From Azolla caroliniana (Eukaryota > Polypodiophyta): a DNA stretch of 64,000 nt. The stretch spans positions 1,922,001 to 1,986,000 of the forward strand of contig JBHGNT010000004.1 of NCBI GenBank assembly GCA_043228905.1, in the 5' to 3' direction. Shown in pieces: positions 9,523 through 20,899 of this stretch (positions are counted from its first letter, which is position 1; the number at the start of each line of letters is the position of its first letter). Position numbers and translations under genes: made by a program. Below the pieces are notes generated by a model. It saw nothing but the letters and a program-made list of their open reading frames with translations, had not been told where the DNA came from and did not search any database.

Positions 9523-12500
9523 TCATTCCCCGCCCGTCTGTTCTTCCTCGGTTTCGGATCGTTCGTCGTTCCGGTCCAGGTTAACCGGATCCGGCTCGTC
9601 ATCGTGACGCTTCTTGAACGCTTTGATCCGCTTCCCAGCTACCGGTATCGCCATTCTCGTGCCGTCGAGTTCCGCCAGATGGTACATCCCATTGTCGTTG
9701 GCGCTTTGTACCACGTAAGGCCCGAACCACCTTCTTGCGAACTTCCGTGTTGCTCGGTGCTGGTTGTCGAGGCTGCTGTCATAGACTAGCACCCAGTCGC
9801 CTTCCTCGATCTTCTTCGGTCGGAGCCGGCGCATCCGGTCGAACCGGGCTTTGTTCCTCATCCTTGCCACCCGAAGCTTTCCCACAGCCTGCTCCACGTC
9901 CTCCGGTCTTCACTCGAGCTGTCGTATACGCGCCGCCAACAGTTCCTCCCGGCTCATCTCGTCTCTCCAATCCACGGTTGCCCACGAGGAGATCGTACGT
10001 TCCATCGGCATGACCGGCTTCTGCCCAAACATGAGCTCTGCCGGCATGAATCCGGTTACCGAACTGTGCTTAGTTCGGTCAGCCCACAACGCGTAAGGCA
10101 ACAGCCGCGGCCAGTTCCCGACTTGCCCCCCGCATGCCCGAACTAACGCCTTGACGATCGGTCCGTGTCCGCGCTCCACCTTCCCATTCGCCTCCGGATT
10201 GTACGCAGTGGTAAGCGAGAGTTTGACTCCTAGCCGGTCGAACAGCTCCTCAGCCTCTTCGGCGTCCAACTCCCTACGATCAGCCACAATCTTCCTGACG
10301 CACCCGTACCGGCATATCACATCCTCGATCAGGAACCGACATACGGCCGCGGTCGTTTTGTTCTGAAGGGCTCGGCCTTCCACCTGGTTCGTCAGATCTT
10401 CCCGAGCCAGGACCAGATACCGCATCTGTCCTACGCCCATCGGCATCGTCACCAGATCTACCATCCATTTGAAGTGGATGGTCGGAGGGTACGTAGGGTG
10501 AAGCTCGTCCCGATGCCGGACTATGGAGTGCATCTTACAGCTCTCGCAAGTTGTCACGAACCGATGCACGTCTCGGTACAGTCCCGGCCACCAGTACTTC
10601 CCTTTTATCTTCTCGAACGTGGCCCACGTTCCATGGTGTCCAGCCCAAGGGTTGTCGTGGTAGGCCGTCAGCAGCTCCTCCTGTTCTTCCTTCATCGCCA
10701 CCACCCGGAGCGGGACACCGTTCCTCTTCTTCGGGTGCTTCCATAAGTATCCGTCCCGGAGAAAGAATCGGTAAGCTTTCTTCCGGATCCGGTTGGCCTC
10801 GTCTCTCGTCCACGACGCATCCGGCGTCATTGTCCTCAAGAAACCACCGATCGGCAGCCACTCGCTGTCGTACTTGCTCTCGTTGAAGCCGTTAAGTGCC
10901 GGAGTGCTCGTCCCATTTGTCGTTGCGTACGCCGCCTCGAAGAAGTCCACGCCGACTTCTTCGTCCTCCGAAACCATGCCGCCCTCGTCATCAAACCTCG
11001 CCCTCGAAAGCATGTCGGCCATGGCGTTGTCCTTTCCAGAAATGTGTCGTATTTCCGGGTCCAGGGACTTGATGTACGCTATCCACCTGAGCATCGCCAG
11101 GTCCGGTGTCGCGCATCTGGAAACCATGCCGAGAATTGGCAGGCAATCCGTCTCGATAATCACTTCTGTCCCGATCAGGTAGTCTTTGTCGGCCTTTACT
11201 GCCGAAACAATACCCCAGAGTTCGCGTTTAACCTGGACTTACCCTCGCTGTCGCTCACTGAGGACCTTTGCGCCGAATCGGATCGGGAACTGGGTGCCGT
11301 CCTCGTCTTCTTGGTTGATGACCCATCCGATCCCGGTCGGGCTCGTATCCACCATTATGTATACCGAGGTACCCTTCTCGTAGACAGCCTTCCGGAGTGC
11401 CGGTGCTGCCGCAAGAGCTTCCTTTAGCTTCCGGACCGACTCCGTGTGCTCGTCTCGCCACTCGAATTTTTGCCCCCTTTTCAGCAACCCGTATAGCGGC
11501 TCCGCAACATGGGCGTAATGCGGGATCCATATGTGGTAGAACGCGCATGCCCCCAAGAACCTCCGAACTTCCGTAACCGAGCTACAATCGGTCTTCATCG
11601 CGGAGATGGCTTCTACTTTTGCCGGAGACGGCTTCTGGCCATATGGTCCACACAGGTGTCCGACCACCAGGATTTCTGATTGCCCGAAGGCCGATTTCTC
11701 CCCGGAGAAGGTGAGCCTCGCATCCTCTAGCCTTTGTAGCACCTTCTCGCAGTCGTCGATGTGTGTTGCCACGAATCGCCGGCATCCGTCCGGCCCGACT
11801 GTCTCGTCCTTCTCTTCCACCGGGCACCCCTTTATCGGGATGTCGTCCATAAATGGCATGGTGATGTCCGGGATGCAATCCCTCAGTACCTTGTTCATTG
11901 CATTCACCATGTGGGCCACCGAGTTGGTCCCTCCTTGTGGTAGGGTACACATTCGCACTAGGCCGAGGGGAGTTCGCATCGTCGTAATGTCTCTGCTCTC
12001 CACGGCTAGCTGGAACTGGTCGTACCCCGAGTACAGATCACCGACCGAGTAAATCGACCTTCCGGCGAAGGCCTCCGCGAACTTGTCTATGGTCGGTCCG
12101 ATTCCTGCGTTCCGAATGGTCACTCTGTTGACCGGCTGCAGGTCCTGAATGAAGCGCAATGTTCCGTTTTTCTTTGGTACGGTAAACCATCGATTCGAGT
12201 ATGGCACGCTCGACGGTTCGAGAATACCCATATCGACTTTCTGCCTCAGTAGCTCCATCAACTCCGGGATGTGAGCTCTCGGTATTGGAATCGGCTTGAG
12301 ATTCCACGGCACATGCGGTACCGTGAATATCACCATCGGCTCCACGATCGTCAGGTCTACGCACCCGATCTCTTCTGGTGAGAATGCGAAGGCCTTTCCG
12401 TGCCTTCTGAGCATTCTCCGAAACCGGTCTTCCTCCGCCGGTAGTAGGAACCCGGCCGCACCGATCTTGAGCTCCCGGAGCGTCCCGTCGGTGAAGGTGT

Positions 12501-12924
12501 GTCCTATCCAGGCCGGATCTCGTAAACTGGGGTCCGACGCAACCCCTCTGATTCGGGACTCGCTGCCCTCCAGTAAGGGTGCCGCGACTGGCCTTACCTT
12601 CCGGTCCACAGTCTTGTACTTCGTGCTAACTCGGGCCGTCCGATCCGACCGGAGCCCTTGGCTGAAGTTCGCGATGACTTCGTACATCTCTTCGGAACAT
12701 ACCGGTATCGTCCGGTCTTCGTTAAGGTCTTCTCTGGCTACCTTCCTCACCATCCCCAAGGTGTCGTCGAAGGAGACCGCCTCCACGGCCCCGCTGATTT
12801 CCTCGTCCGGGCCGAGAACTCCGCACGCTCGAAGTCGCTCCTCCACCCTTGCCCTTTCTCGGCCAACGATGCCGACTATCATACACCCTCCGTTGTTGGA
12901 GAAGCAGAATTTTCTACCTATCAT
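9523..12924 (-). pseudogene. Gypsy-B pol: RT, RNase H, integrase (two stops)
   Basis: One frame of about 1134 codons. RT: KNGTLRFIQDLQP, DLYSGYDQFQLAV, CTLPQGG and catalytic FMDDIPIKGC, in place of the usual YxDDILI. RNase H: MVDTSPTGIGW, IETDCLPIL and GKDNAMADMLSRA. Integrase: zinc finger HHGTW with CESCKMHS, core MVDLVTMPMG, IVADRRELDA and NPEANGKVERG, and a GPY-type end (RWFGPYVV). No chromodomain was seen. TAA at about 11237 replaces Tyr of A, and TGA at about 9910 lies after RIRQLE. ATG at 12924 is the first Met of the frame. Pol is in a different frame from gag-pro, and its start lies about 90 bases after the gag-pro stop. Confidence 0.9.
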
Positions 12925-13016
12925 ACAAGGTTTCTTCGGTTTCGGTTCTATCGTACAGCTGTGGGGTCTTTCCCGAGTGTCCGGATTGTCTTGGCCCCAC
13001 GCCTTGGCAGCCCTCT

Positions 13017-15143
13017 CTAAAAATCCTCCCGGTTCTCGCCACCGAGGGATTCGCGGTTTCGCTCGTGGTTCGGTCGCACCGTCAGAAATTGGACCGAATG
13101 GCGCCCGTCTTGGCTTTTGACCCTCCCGTAGGCCGAACCGTTGTCTAGCACCTTGGTCTCCATCCGCGCCACCGTGATGTATGGTTCCCCTAATATGACC
13201 GGGTGCGAGGACGTCTCCTGTACGAAGAAGTGCTGGTCAATCTCGACGTCGCCAATCTTGACTCGCACGTTCGGGCAGGCCCCGTGCAGTTCCTCAGTGG
13301 CGCGTGTCGCCGCCCGTATCTTCCACCCGTGCTTGGTGTTGATCGGCCACTTTCCCTTCTTATAGAATTCCATGGACATCAGGTTTATTTCCGAACCGTG
13401 GTCCACCAATGCCACCACCGGTTCCTGAACATCTCCGATCTTTACCGGGGTCTCCGTGGTCGCTCGGGCCCAGTGCGGCCTTGAATAGTGGCTCTCCGCC
13501 CACTCATCTTCCAGTGCCATGTCGTCGATGTGCGTCGTCCGCACCTCCACCGGTCTTTCCGGTTCCGTCTCCGTCGACAGCCTCTTCCGTTTCACCAGGT
13601 CCACAATGGAGTCGTGGAACTCCTTCTTGGCGATCCCTAGCACCTCCTGCAATGACAGCTCCACTTTGCTGTCGAGGATCCGTTCTTCTAGGACCTTTCG
13701 TAGGTCCGTAGTCCTTTCTATTTCCGTCCCCAGTCGGTATCCGCCCTTGATGGGGTTATCTTGCGAGCTGGACCCACCGGCATCGTTCCGTCGTTGCCCG
13801 AATCGGGTCTTGTACCGTTGTGAGGGCCCGGCCGCTCCGGCTTTCCCCACTCGTTTGTCTTCTACCAGAGCCTCGTAGTTCCGACAGGCGGCTTCTACGA
13901 AGCCCGTCTTCTCCTCGACCGGATCGCTCCACCCGGTTATTTCCCGGACCCGTCTCTCAGCGCGGTCCGTTTCATCTTTCCTTAGCCGTGCGCCGGCAAG
14001 ACCTTCCAGCATTGCCGACCAGAATCCGTCTTTGCCCTCCTTTCGGGCCTCGCTGCCCCCGACCCGAATGTCGGTCGATGCCGAGTAGTGGATGGCCTCC
14101 ACGTGTCGGGCCGCTGCCTCTTCCATCAGTCTCTTCATTCCTCCTCGCCCGTCGTTTCGGTTTAGGTCCCTTCTGGTGTCGCCGGCGTGCACCCGGCCTT
14201 CCCACAGGTACACCACCCGGTTCCTCAACGCTTCTGCGAAATTGCCGCAGTCCTTCCGGATGTGGCCGACCTCGTCGCACCACATGCACTTGTTCCCTGC
14301 TGCCGGCCGTCGGTCACGAGCCAGTTCGCCGCCTTCCCTTCGAGTTTGGGCGATCTGGAGATCCTTTATCGCCCGCGTCAACTCCTCCAGCGCTGCTCCT
14401 CCGGACGAGCCACTGTCCATGCCGGTCGAAGCCGGACCGGTTTCGAGCCATTCCCGGGTTTCTTCCCTTCGCCCTTGCGGTGCCGGTTCAAGCCTCCTTG
14501 CTGTAACAGAGCCCGCACCAGCCGCCCCGTTGTTAGCCCATTCTCGCCGTTTGTCGAAACGGCCACAGACTCTCTTAACTGCAGCCCAGTCGGTCGTCAG
14601 CCCGTCTTCGGTTTCCAGCAAGGAGCCGACTTGATCCCGGTCCCGCTCGTCCACCGACTTGACAAACAGTAGGACCCGGCTTGTATCCAGAACGGTTCGG
14701 TCAAGCGCCGAAAGGCGCGCAAAGCGTTCTTCGAACTCCCGGAGGAGTGCCGACGCGTTTCTTCCCTTGCCGGGGGACTCCACCCATTCCATGAAGTCTC
14801 GTTTCGAAAGCTGGAGCGCGTCGTCCAGCCCGTATTTTTCTAGGAGTCGGCCTTCGAACTCCTCCTAGGTACGGCTCTCCGCCCGCACCTCGAGCAGCTC
14901 CGCATGGATGCTCGGCATCGCCACTCGAGGAAACCCGGCAAGACGCCTCTCTTCCGGAATGTCCTATATCAGCATTTCTGCCTCATAGGACGCCAAATAC
15001 TTCATGGCATCCTTTCCGCTGAACCGGCCGATCGTACCGACGAGCACCTCAATGGCTCTATCGAGGGCACCGGTGCCCTCGCGTGCGCTCAATATCCGAT
15101 CCACGGCCGAAGCCATGGCCTCCGCAAGATCCGACCCCTTCAT
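13017..15143 (-). pseudogene. Gypsy-B gag-protease (two stops)
   Basis: The first ATG after the primer site is at 15143 (MKGSDLAEAM). The same frame runs about 709 codons to TAG at 13017-13019. It contains a gag core (ALLREFEERFARL), one zinc knuckle CMWCDEVGHIRKDC and a retropepsin-like domain with VALVDHGSEINLMS and HPVILGEPYIT. DHG replaces the usual DSG/DTG and is shared with A. Two TAG codons interrupt it, at about 14964 (after AEMLI, probably Gln) and about 14866 (before EEFEGRL, probably Trp). The terminal stop and the following bases are conserved in A, so gag-pro naturally ends here. Confidence 0.88.
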
Positions 15144-15167
15144 CTTCTGTTCTTCTGCCGCCTCCTT

Positions 15168-15183
15168 CACGTCGGGTTCACCA
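15168..15183 (-). other. Gypsy-B primer-binding site
   Basis: On the minus strand TGGTGAACCCGACGTG begins three bases after the 5' LTR end. Element D has the same site with one change. I did not identify the primer tRNA. Confidence 0.75.
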
Positions 15184-15186
15184 AGA

Positions 15187-15831
15187 TGTCGAGGTATTCC
15201 TCGCGGATGCGTGGAATGAGGCGGGACCTCGGGGGTCTTGTACCGAAGAGCAATAGAGAAAGGAGAGGGAAAGGACCCACTACGTGCGAGCGTAGATCCA
15301 CAGGGACACGGCCCTTCGACACGAAGACACGAGCGGGGAAACAAACACAGAGAGGCACGAAGGTATGTATGTATATATTAACAGAGACAAACAACAAGAA
15401 GCACGAAGTCCGTTACAACCGAATAAGCCGGCGAACAGATGCCGATGCCTGTTCGCAAACGCTCAGAAAGCAAGGAGTAGGTTGGAGGTGCTGCCGGAAG
15501 CACTCGGGCATTCCTCAGAGCAGCGCGAGCCTCCCGAAACCTGCACAGAAAGAAGCTACGGAGAGTATGGAAGAGAGAAGCCTTCGACCGACAACCCGAC
15601 AGCACTTCGTCCTCTCTGATTCCGCGATCCCTTCCTCCTCCTCGTCTCCCTCCTTTTATAGGCAAGAAGGGAGCCGTTTCCTATTAACTTCCTACCTACC
15701 GAATCTACCTACCTAGGATCTTCCATGTCCCTAATTCTCTCTTATGTACAACACAAGGCGTACGTGCATGAAGAGCCAGTTCCTATGCTCCGGCGCACCG
15801 ATTCCGCTTGTGGACGGTTTTCTTCACGACA
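15187..15831 (-). repeat. Gypsy-B 5' LTR
   Basis: On the minus strand it starts TGTCGTGAAGAAAAC and ends CTCGACA next to the primer site. A TATA-like CTATAAAAGG is at about 15653-15662. The right flank ACGCG continues into copia integrase. Confidence 0.82.
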
Positions 15832-17815
15832 ACGCGTGGATATACCTGATGAAGAAGAAGAGCTAAGTGCTCTCCCACTTTCAAAGGCTCCAAAGCCAAG
15901 TGGAGAAAGAAACTGGTCGGCACATTCGATGCCTACGATCGGACAGAGGAAAGGAGTACTTCTCCGACGAGTTCACCTCCTACCTCCAAGGTGAAGGCAT
16001 TCATAGAGAATTCTCATGCTGACACACTCCCCAACAAAATGGAGTAGCCGAGAGAAAGAATCGGCAAATTCTTGAGGTCGCACGCTGTCGTGAAGAATTT
16101 CGGCCAGAGGCGGAAACCGGGAACATTGGCTACATCGGTGGGGTGCAGCGTGTGTACGCACCCATGTACATTTAGTGTGAATATCGAGGGCGCCTTTATG
16201 GCGCCGAAGAGTAGTCAAGTCAGGACAGACGATCCCATGTAAGTCGGGATTTGTCCCGCATTGTAATGCCTCCCTTTCCTTGTTCTATAAAAGGAAGGGA
16301 ACGCCCTTTGTAAAAGGGTTGCCCATTTTGCATTAGAGGGTATACCATTAGGTTTAAAGTTAGCTTCTTCTTCTTCTTCTCTTTCGTGTTCGCTTAGGGT
16401 TTGTTGCAGCTCATCTCCTGTGCAAGACCCCGCTCGGCGCGACGAGCCCGAGAGCTCCCCGACGGCGGCTTGACAGCAGGCGACTGTTGTAAGCTATCTT
16501 GGTCCGGCTCGAAGCCGGGAATGTATTATTCATATATATATACATACATATACGTTTATGTTTGTCTGTGTATATTCGCGTCGTTGTTGGCGTCGGGTGC
16601 TTACCCTCTCCTGCGTTTCCTGTACATAAGGCGTGAGTCGGGTTGAGCTGCGTGTGTGTGTGTGTGTGTGTGAGTCGGTGTTAAGCACGCTCTCTCTCTC
16701 TCTCTCTCTCTCTCTCCCTTCGGTTGCTTCCGGTGTGTTTCCGGGATGCCCCAAAAACAGTGAAGCACGACTCCCTACACTCCATCACTCTCTCGTCCAA
16801 GACCCCCGTGGTCCCGCCTTTCTCCACGCACGCGCGTAACAACGCGACAACGCGCCATGATGCATGAGAAGCACATGCCGAACTTCTATTGGGCGGAAGC
16901 GGCATCCACAACCGTCTATCTCATGAACCGGTGCACCACCAATGGAGTCCACAAGCTTACTCCATACGAGATCTTCGTTGGAAGGAAGCCCATCCTCTCG
17001 CACCTCAAGGTGTTCGGAAGCATTGCGAATGTACACATCCCGAACGAAAGTCGAGAGAAGCCCGACGCGAAGTCGGAAGAATGTATCCTCATAGGATACT
17101 TGTCCACAAAAAAGGCGTACAAGTGCTTCAACCCTTCAACCCGAGCGGTGCGGATAAGTCGCAACGTCATTTTCGACAAATCGGCATCTTGGTATAAGCC
17201 CGATGCGACTCCATCCGACCCGATCGAGGAAGAGTTGAACGCCAACTCGGACAACAAAACTCGGCCAAGTCCTCCACCGAAGGACAATCCAAGCTCTACC
17301 GAGCTAATTGGCCCACAAGAGCCTCCACGTGATGAAAACACGTCGCAGCCAAGTCCGACATTGGACAAAGGCAAAGGTAAGATGCCCGAATACAAAGTCG
17401 AGGTCCACCCCGACGACCGTGATTCAGATGATTCGGCTCGCTCACTAGATAGTGAGTTCGGTGTACCCATCATGAGGACACCCGGAGTAAAGAAGGCGCT
17501 CACATCAACAAATGAGAAACTCCACCGCTCATCACAAGTGAAGACCCAAGTCACTCGTTACGCCTACAACGAGTATATGGCCCATCACTATGCCCTCGCG
17601 ATGAAGGTAGTGGCCGAACAAGACCCCGAGGATCCAAGCCTTTGTCACAGGCTTGAGGGGGAGAATAAGCCGCAGAGAGCCGCGCAACAAAACCGCGAAG
17701 ACGCGAAGAAAGCCGCGCAACGCCGCGAAGAAAGCTGCAAGCCGCACCGATGCCGACGAAGCCAAAGGAAGCTAAACTGGACGTTGGACGCCTCACACTT
17801 GAGCTTGAGGGGGCG
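15832..17815 (+). pseudogene. Copia-C integrase and linker, RT deleted
   Basis: Codons after the B insertion read WIYLMKKKS, VEKETGRHIRCLRSD, GVAERKNRQILEVAR. After the solo LTR they read AMMHEKHMPNFYWAEA and LKVFGSIANVHIP. TAA near 15863 and TGA near 16017 interrupt the first part. From about 16857 the frame is open for about 330 codons through the acidic and Ser-rich linker to NEYMAHHYAL. It then runs into sequence rich in AAQ/AKK codons that matches the untranslated 3' region of Copia-E. The RT and RNase H domains found in E at this place are missing. The element is non-autonomous. Confidence 0.85.
16086..16849 (+). mobile_element. Solo LTR of the D/F gypsy family
   Basis: It starts TGTCGTGAAGAATTTCGG and ends CAACGCGACA, matching the LTRs of D (reverse strand) and F. 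The host copia frame resumes immediately after it. ACGC before (16082-16085) and after (16850-16853) is consistent with a target duplication of 4-5 bp. TATA at about 16286 (TTCTATAAAAGGAAGG). It contains GT (about 16652-16672) and CT (about 16690-16716) microsatellites. Confidence 0.88.
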
Positions 17816-18256
17816 TGTTGAGATATCAAGCTCAACTAGTTTAATCTAGTTAGTCAACACATGTAACTTAGTAGTTACCTAGATCGAATCTAGTTAATGT
17901 GCTGACCTTAAGCCTTTAAATTGGACCTTGTACTTAAGTGGGATATTCTAGATCCTCCACTCCTTAGTACATTTAATGTAGGACTTACACATAAGTACCT
18001 ATGTTCTACCCACACATGTGCACCTTTGCACATGGGTTGTATATATACCTCATTGTAGGTATTTTTGTATGTTGATGACACTTTTCAATATAGTCAATCA
18101 TCCCCCATTTATCTTCGTGTTCATAAGTGTAACTTCCTCTCCCTCTCTCTTCCTCTCACACACTCTCACGTGCATATCATACTAATCTTCCACTGCTTAA
18201 CGTAACCATATAATTAGTCTCTAATTAACCCTAGTTAATTACCTAATTACTTAACA
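17816..18256 (+). repeat. Copia-C 3' LTR
   Basis: It begins TGTTGAGATATCAAGC after the tract GAGCTTGAGGGGGCG and ends TTAACA. The start matches the Copia-E LTR (TGTTGAGAATCAAGC). The next bases AGAATCAAGC match element D, so the insertion site is in element F. Confidence 0.78.
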
Positions 18257-19753
18257 AGAATCAAGCCCAGGTGGGGCTTGGTTGATCACAGAGCGGATGC
18301 TATCCACCGACACCACTAAAAGGGTCGGTGGCCCGGGACGAGTCGCCGAAAGACGTTATGAAATCGGTTACCTCACATCTTGACCGGAGACTTCGGCAGT
18401 TCAATCCAACAAGGCAACGTGAGTCCGAAAGAGAAGGGAGATGGAAGGGAAGCGCAAAGAAGGGATTAACGGCGACGGGGAGAAACGGGAGAGGTGGTTG
18501 ACTAAAGTATGGGTCCTCCACACTTGTTCCCGAGACTTAGGTGGTTGCGTCCGAGGACCGACGGAAGACCTAAGAGACGGAAGGTGGCGACGAGGACGCG
18601 GAGGTCACAACCAATAGAACCGACCCGGATGGGGAAAACCAAAACATGTCCTATGGGTCGCCTCACACTGGGCTAGAAACATCGGTGGTCGGCATTGGAT
18701 CCGATGTAAGACCAAGACACTGACGGTGGCGGTAGGCGAACGGGACCCGGCAATGCAAAGTAACAATCGGACCGACCGAGAACCGGGCGGAGCGGGCTTC
18801 CGAATAACCGATCCGGAAGCGAGGAAGAGGCAGGCCTATGGAGAGGCCGGAACACGGTACATCGGTACCACGGGAGAGGGTGCGGAGCAAGCCACCCTCT
18901 CGACATGCGGAGAAAGATGACTCGGGTCAGCGTCAAGAAGACGACGAGGCCCAAGGAGGATCCTTCACACCGAATCTAGAGACTTTGGCAACCGACGGCA
19001 GAGCCGACATAAGACCAAGAGACTGACAATGGTGGCCAGGGGACAAGGGCGAAAGGCAAGGAAGGAGCGATCCTATGGGTTCCTCACAACAATACGGAAA
19101 CACCGGCAGTTCAAGCCGACATGGCAACGTGAGCCTGAGTGTGAAAGATGGTGGCGACAAGAAACGGGAATTGGCGATATAGGAAGCGTAGAAGGGAAGG
19201 TCCCACAAAGATCCTCACACCGATCCGGCGGTCGGCCGAGTGCCGGCATGAGTCCTAAAGGAAAGGACGGTGGTGGCGGGTGAACGTAATCGGACGACGG
19301 GGCAGAGCGGCGAGGAGGTATCGGGTCGGTGAGGCGGCCACTAACCGAAACCGGGCCGGAAGACAACACGGAACGAAGAGGAAGAAGGTAAGAAGGACCG
19401 GTCCTATGGGTTCCTCACACCAATCCGGAGACACCGGCAGTTCAAGCCGACGTCGCAACGTGAGACCGCGTGAGAAGGATGGTAGCAGCAGGAAACGGGA
19501 ACCGGAGATGAAGGCAGAGTGGACCGGGAGCCAGCAAGGCTGGAGTTGACGGGCCCGAACCCTTACTAGCCGGTTATGATTTCGGAAGGAAGCCAGTAAA
19601 GGTAAGCACGGAGTGGAACAAGAGACGTGCGAGTGGCCATCGAGGGCCGAAGCAAGCACGAGCACGGGACATCGTTTGGCACGAGCGGTGCCGAATAAGG
19701 GAGGCGGAAGACGCCACTCGGCACGGCGACCATAGAAGGAACAAGGAGCACGT
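18257..19753 (+). other. Element F internal repeats, no intact gene
   Basis: GC-rich sequence built from diverged copies of a module with the core CGGCAGTTCAAGCCGAC followed by GCAACGTGAG. It recurs near 18390, 19095 and 19440. I see no reading frame with recognisable protein similarity. In D the same modules extend gag. Confidence 0.65.
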
Positions 19754-20515
19754 TGTCGCGAAGTTTCGCACGTGCGTGTAGAAGGGCGGGACCACAGGGG
19801 TCTTGGACTAGGGAGTGACGGAGTGTAGGAAGTCGTGATTCACCATTTCCGGGACGCCGGAAACGACCGGAAAGGAGGGAGAGAAGAACATGTGTGCACC
19901 CCTGGCCGACACACGCACGCGCACACACAGTGCCGACCCCACTCACGCTTATGTACAGAAACAGAAGTAAGGAAACACTAAAACACCCACGCAGACACAA
20001 AAAACGCACAATCTTCTATAGGTATATTTACAAGAAGCAAGATACAACAATCGTCTACTGCCAAGCCGCTGGTTGGGGAGCTCACGGGCTCATCACGCCA
20101 AGCGGGGTCTTGCACAGCCGACATGGAAGATACAGAACCTGCAGGTATCAAGCTAGACTCACAGAGTGACGAAGAAGAAGTAGAGGAGGAGGAGAAGAAG
20201 AAACCCTAAAACAAGAGAGAAAGAGGAAGAGAGAACGTCTCTTCATCTAACGGTATACCCTACTAATGCAAAATGGGCAACCCCTCGAAAAGGGGGCGCT
20301 CCCTCCCTTTTATAGAACAAGGAGAGGGATGCATTACAATGTGGGATAAATCCCGACTTACATGGGATTCTCTATCCCGACTTAACTACTGTTCGGCACC
20401 ATAAAGGCGCCCTCATTATTCACGCTAAATGTACAAGGGTGAGCGCACATGCTGCACCCCGCCGATGTAGCCAACATTTCCCCATTTCCGCCACTGGCCG
20501 AAATTCTTCACAACA
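19754..20515 (-). repeat. Element D 3' LTR
   Basis: Its ends are TGTTGTGAAG and CTTCGCGACA on the minus strand. It is homologous along its whole length to 24335-25060, with an extra block of about 30 bases near 20060-20105. TATA-like CTATAAAAGG at about 20312. Confidence 0.87.
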
Positions 20516-20527
20516 TCCGCCCCCACC
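20516..20527 (-). other. Element D polypurine tract
   Basis: Minus-strand GGTGGGGGCGGA directly before the 3' LTR, identical to that of Gypsy-B. Confidence 0.8.
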
Positions 20528-20899
20528 AAACCGCACGTCCACCGGTACGTGCCAAATCCTGTGAAGGTTGAGAGATTTCGGCCGGTGAGAAACCGGTCTT
20601 CCGTAATCCGCATCCCGGCTCGCTGCCGGTTTGAATCGTCGGCTTCGGTTCTTCCTTCCCGCTTACCTCCCCGTAGGCTCGTTCGAGCCGTCGATGGGTC
20701 CTTCGCCGCGATCTTCGTAGTATGCGTGCTTCTGCTGGCCCTTGTTCAGTTGTATGCACACTCCGCTTTCCGTCGTACTCCCGATGCCCTTCGCTTGAGG
20801 AACGCCTGTAGTGGCCCGCCTGGCCTCCACCGACCATTCGCGTGGTCCTGATTGTCGTCCCGCGTTGTTTCCCACTTCCTTCGTCCCCTTGCCGCCACC

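Larger units (their letters stand above)
9162..15831 (-). mobile_element. Ty3/gypsy element, nearly full length (Gypsy-B)
   Basis: Read on the minus strand: 5' LTR (15187-15831), primer site, gag-pro, pol (RT, RNase H, integrase), polypurine tract and a partial 3' LTR. RT before integrase is the gypsy order. Only four nonsense codons were found in over 5.5 kb of coding sequence (two in gag, two in pol), so B is a recent, inactivated copy. The right flank ACGCG (15832-15836) fits a 5-bp target duplication inside Copia-C integrase. The left flank is lost. Confidence 0.9.
15832..18256 (+). mobile_element. Ty1/copia element, deleted 3' part (Copia-C)
   Basis: Integrase, linker and 3' LTR of a copia element related to Copia-E (42815-47811). 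Its 5' half is missing from the window because Gypsy-B is inserted in its integrase and the far side of B is rearranged. RT and RNase H are absent: the linker joins directly to the 3' untranslated region near 17640. A solo gypsy LTR (16086-16849) interrupts it again. The 3' end falls in sequence homologous to element D, so Copia-C lies within element F. Confidence 0.85.

Noticed and set aside
13409-14672. Long plus-strand open frames rich in Pro, Ser and Arg
   Set aside because: They are antisense of Gypsy-B gag-protease in GC-rich sequence, without known motifs.
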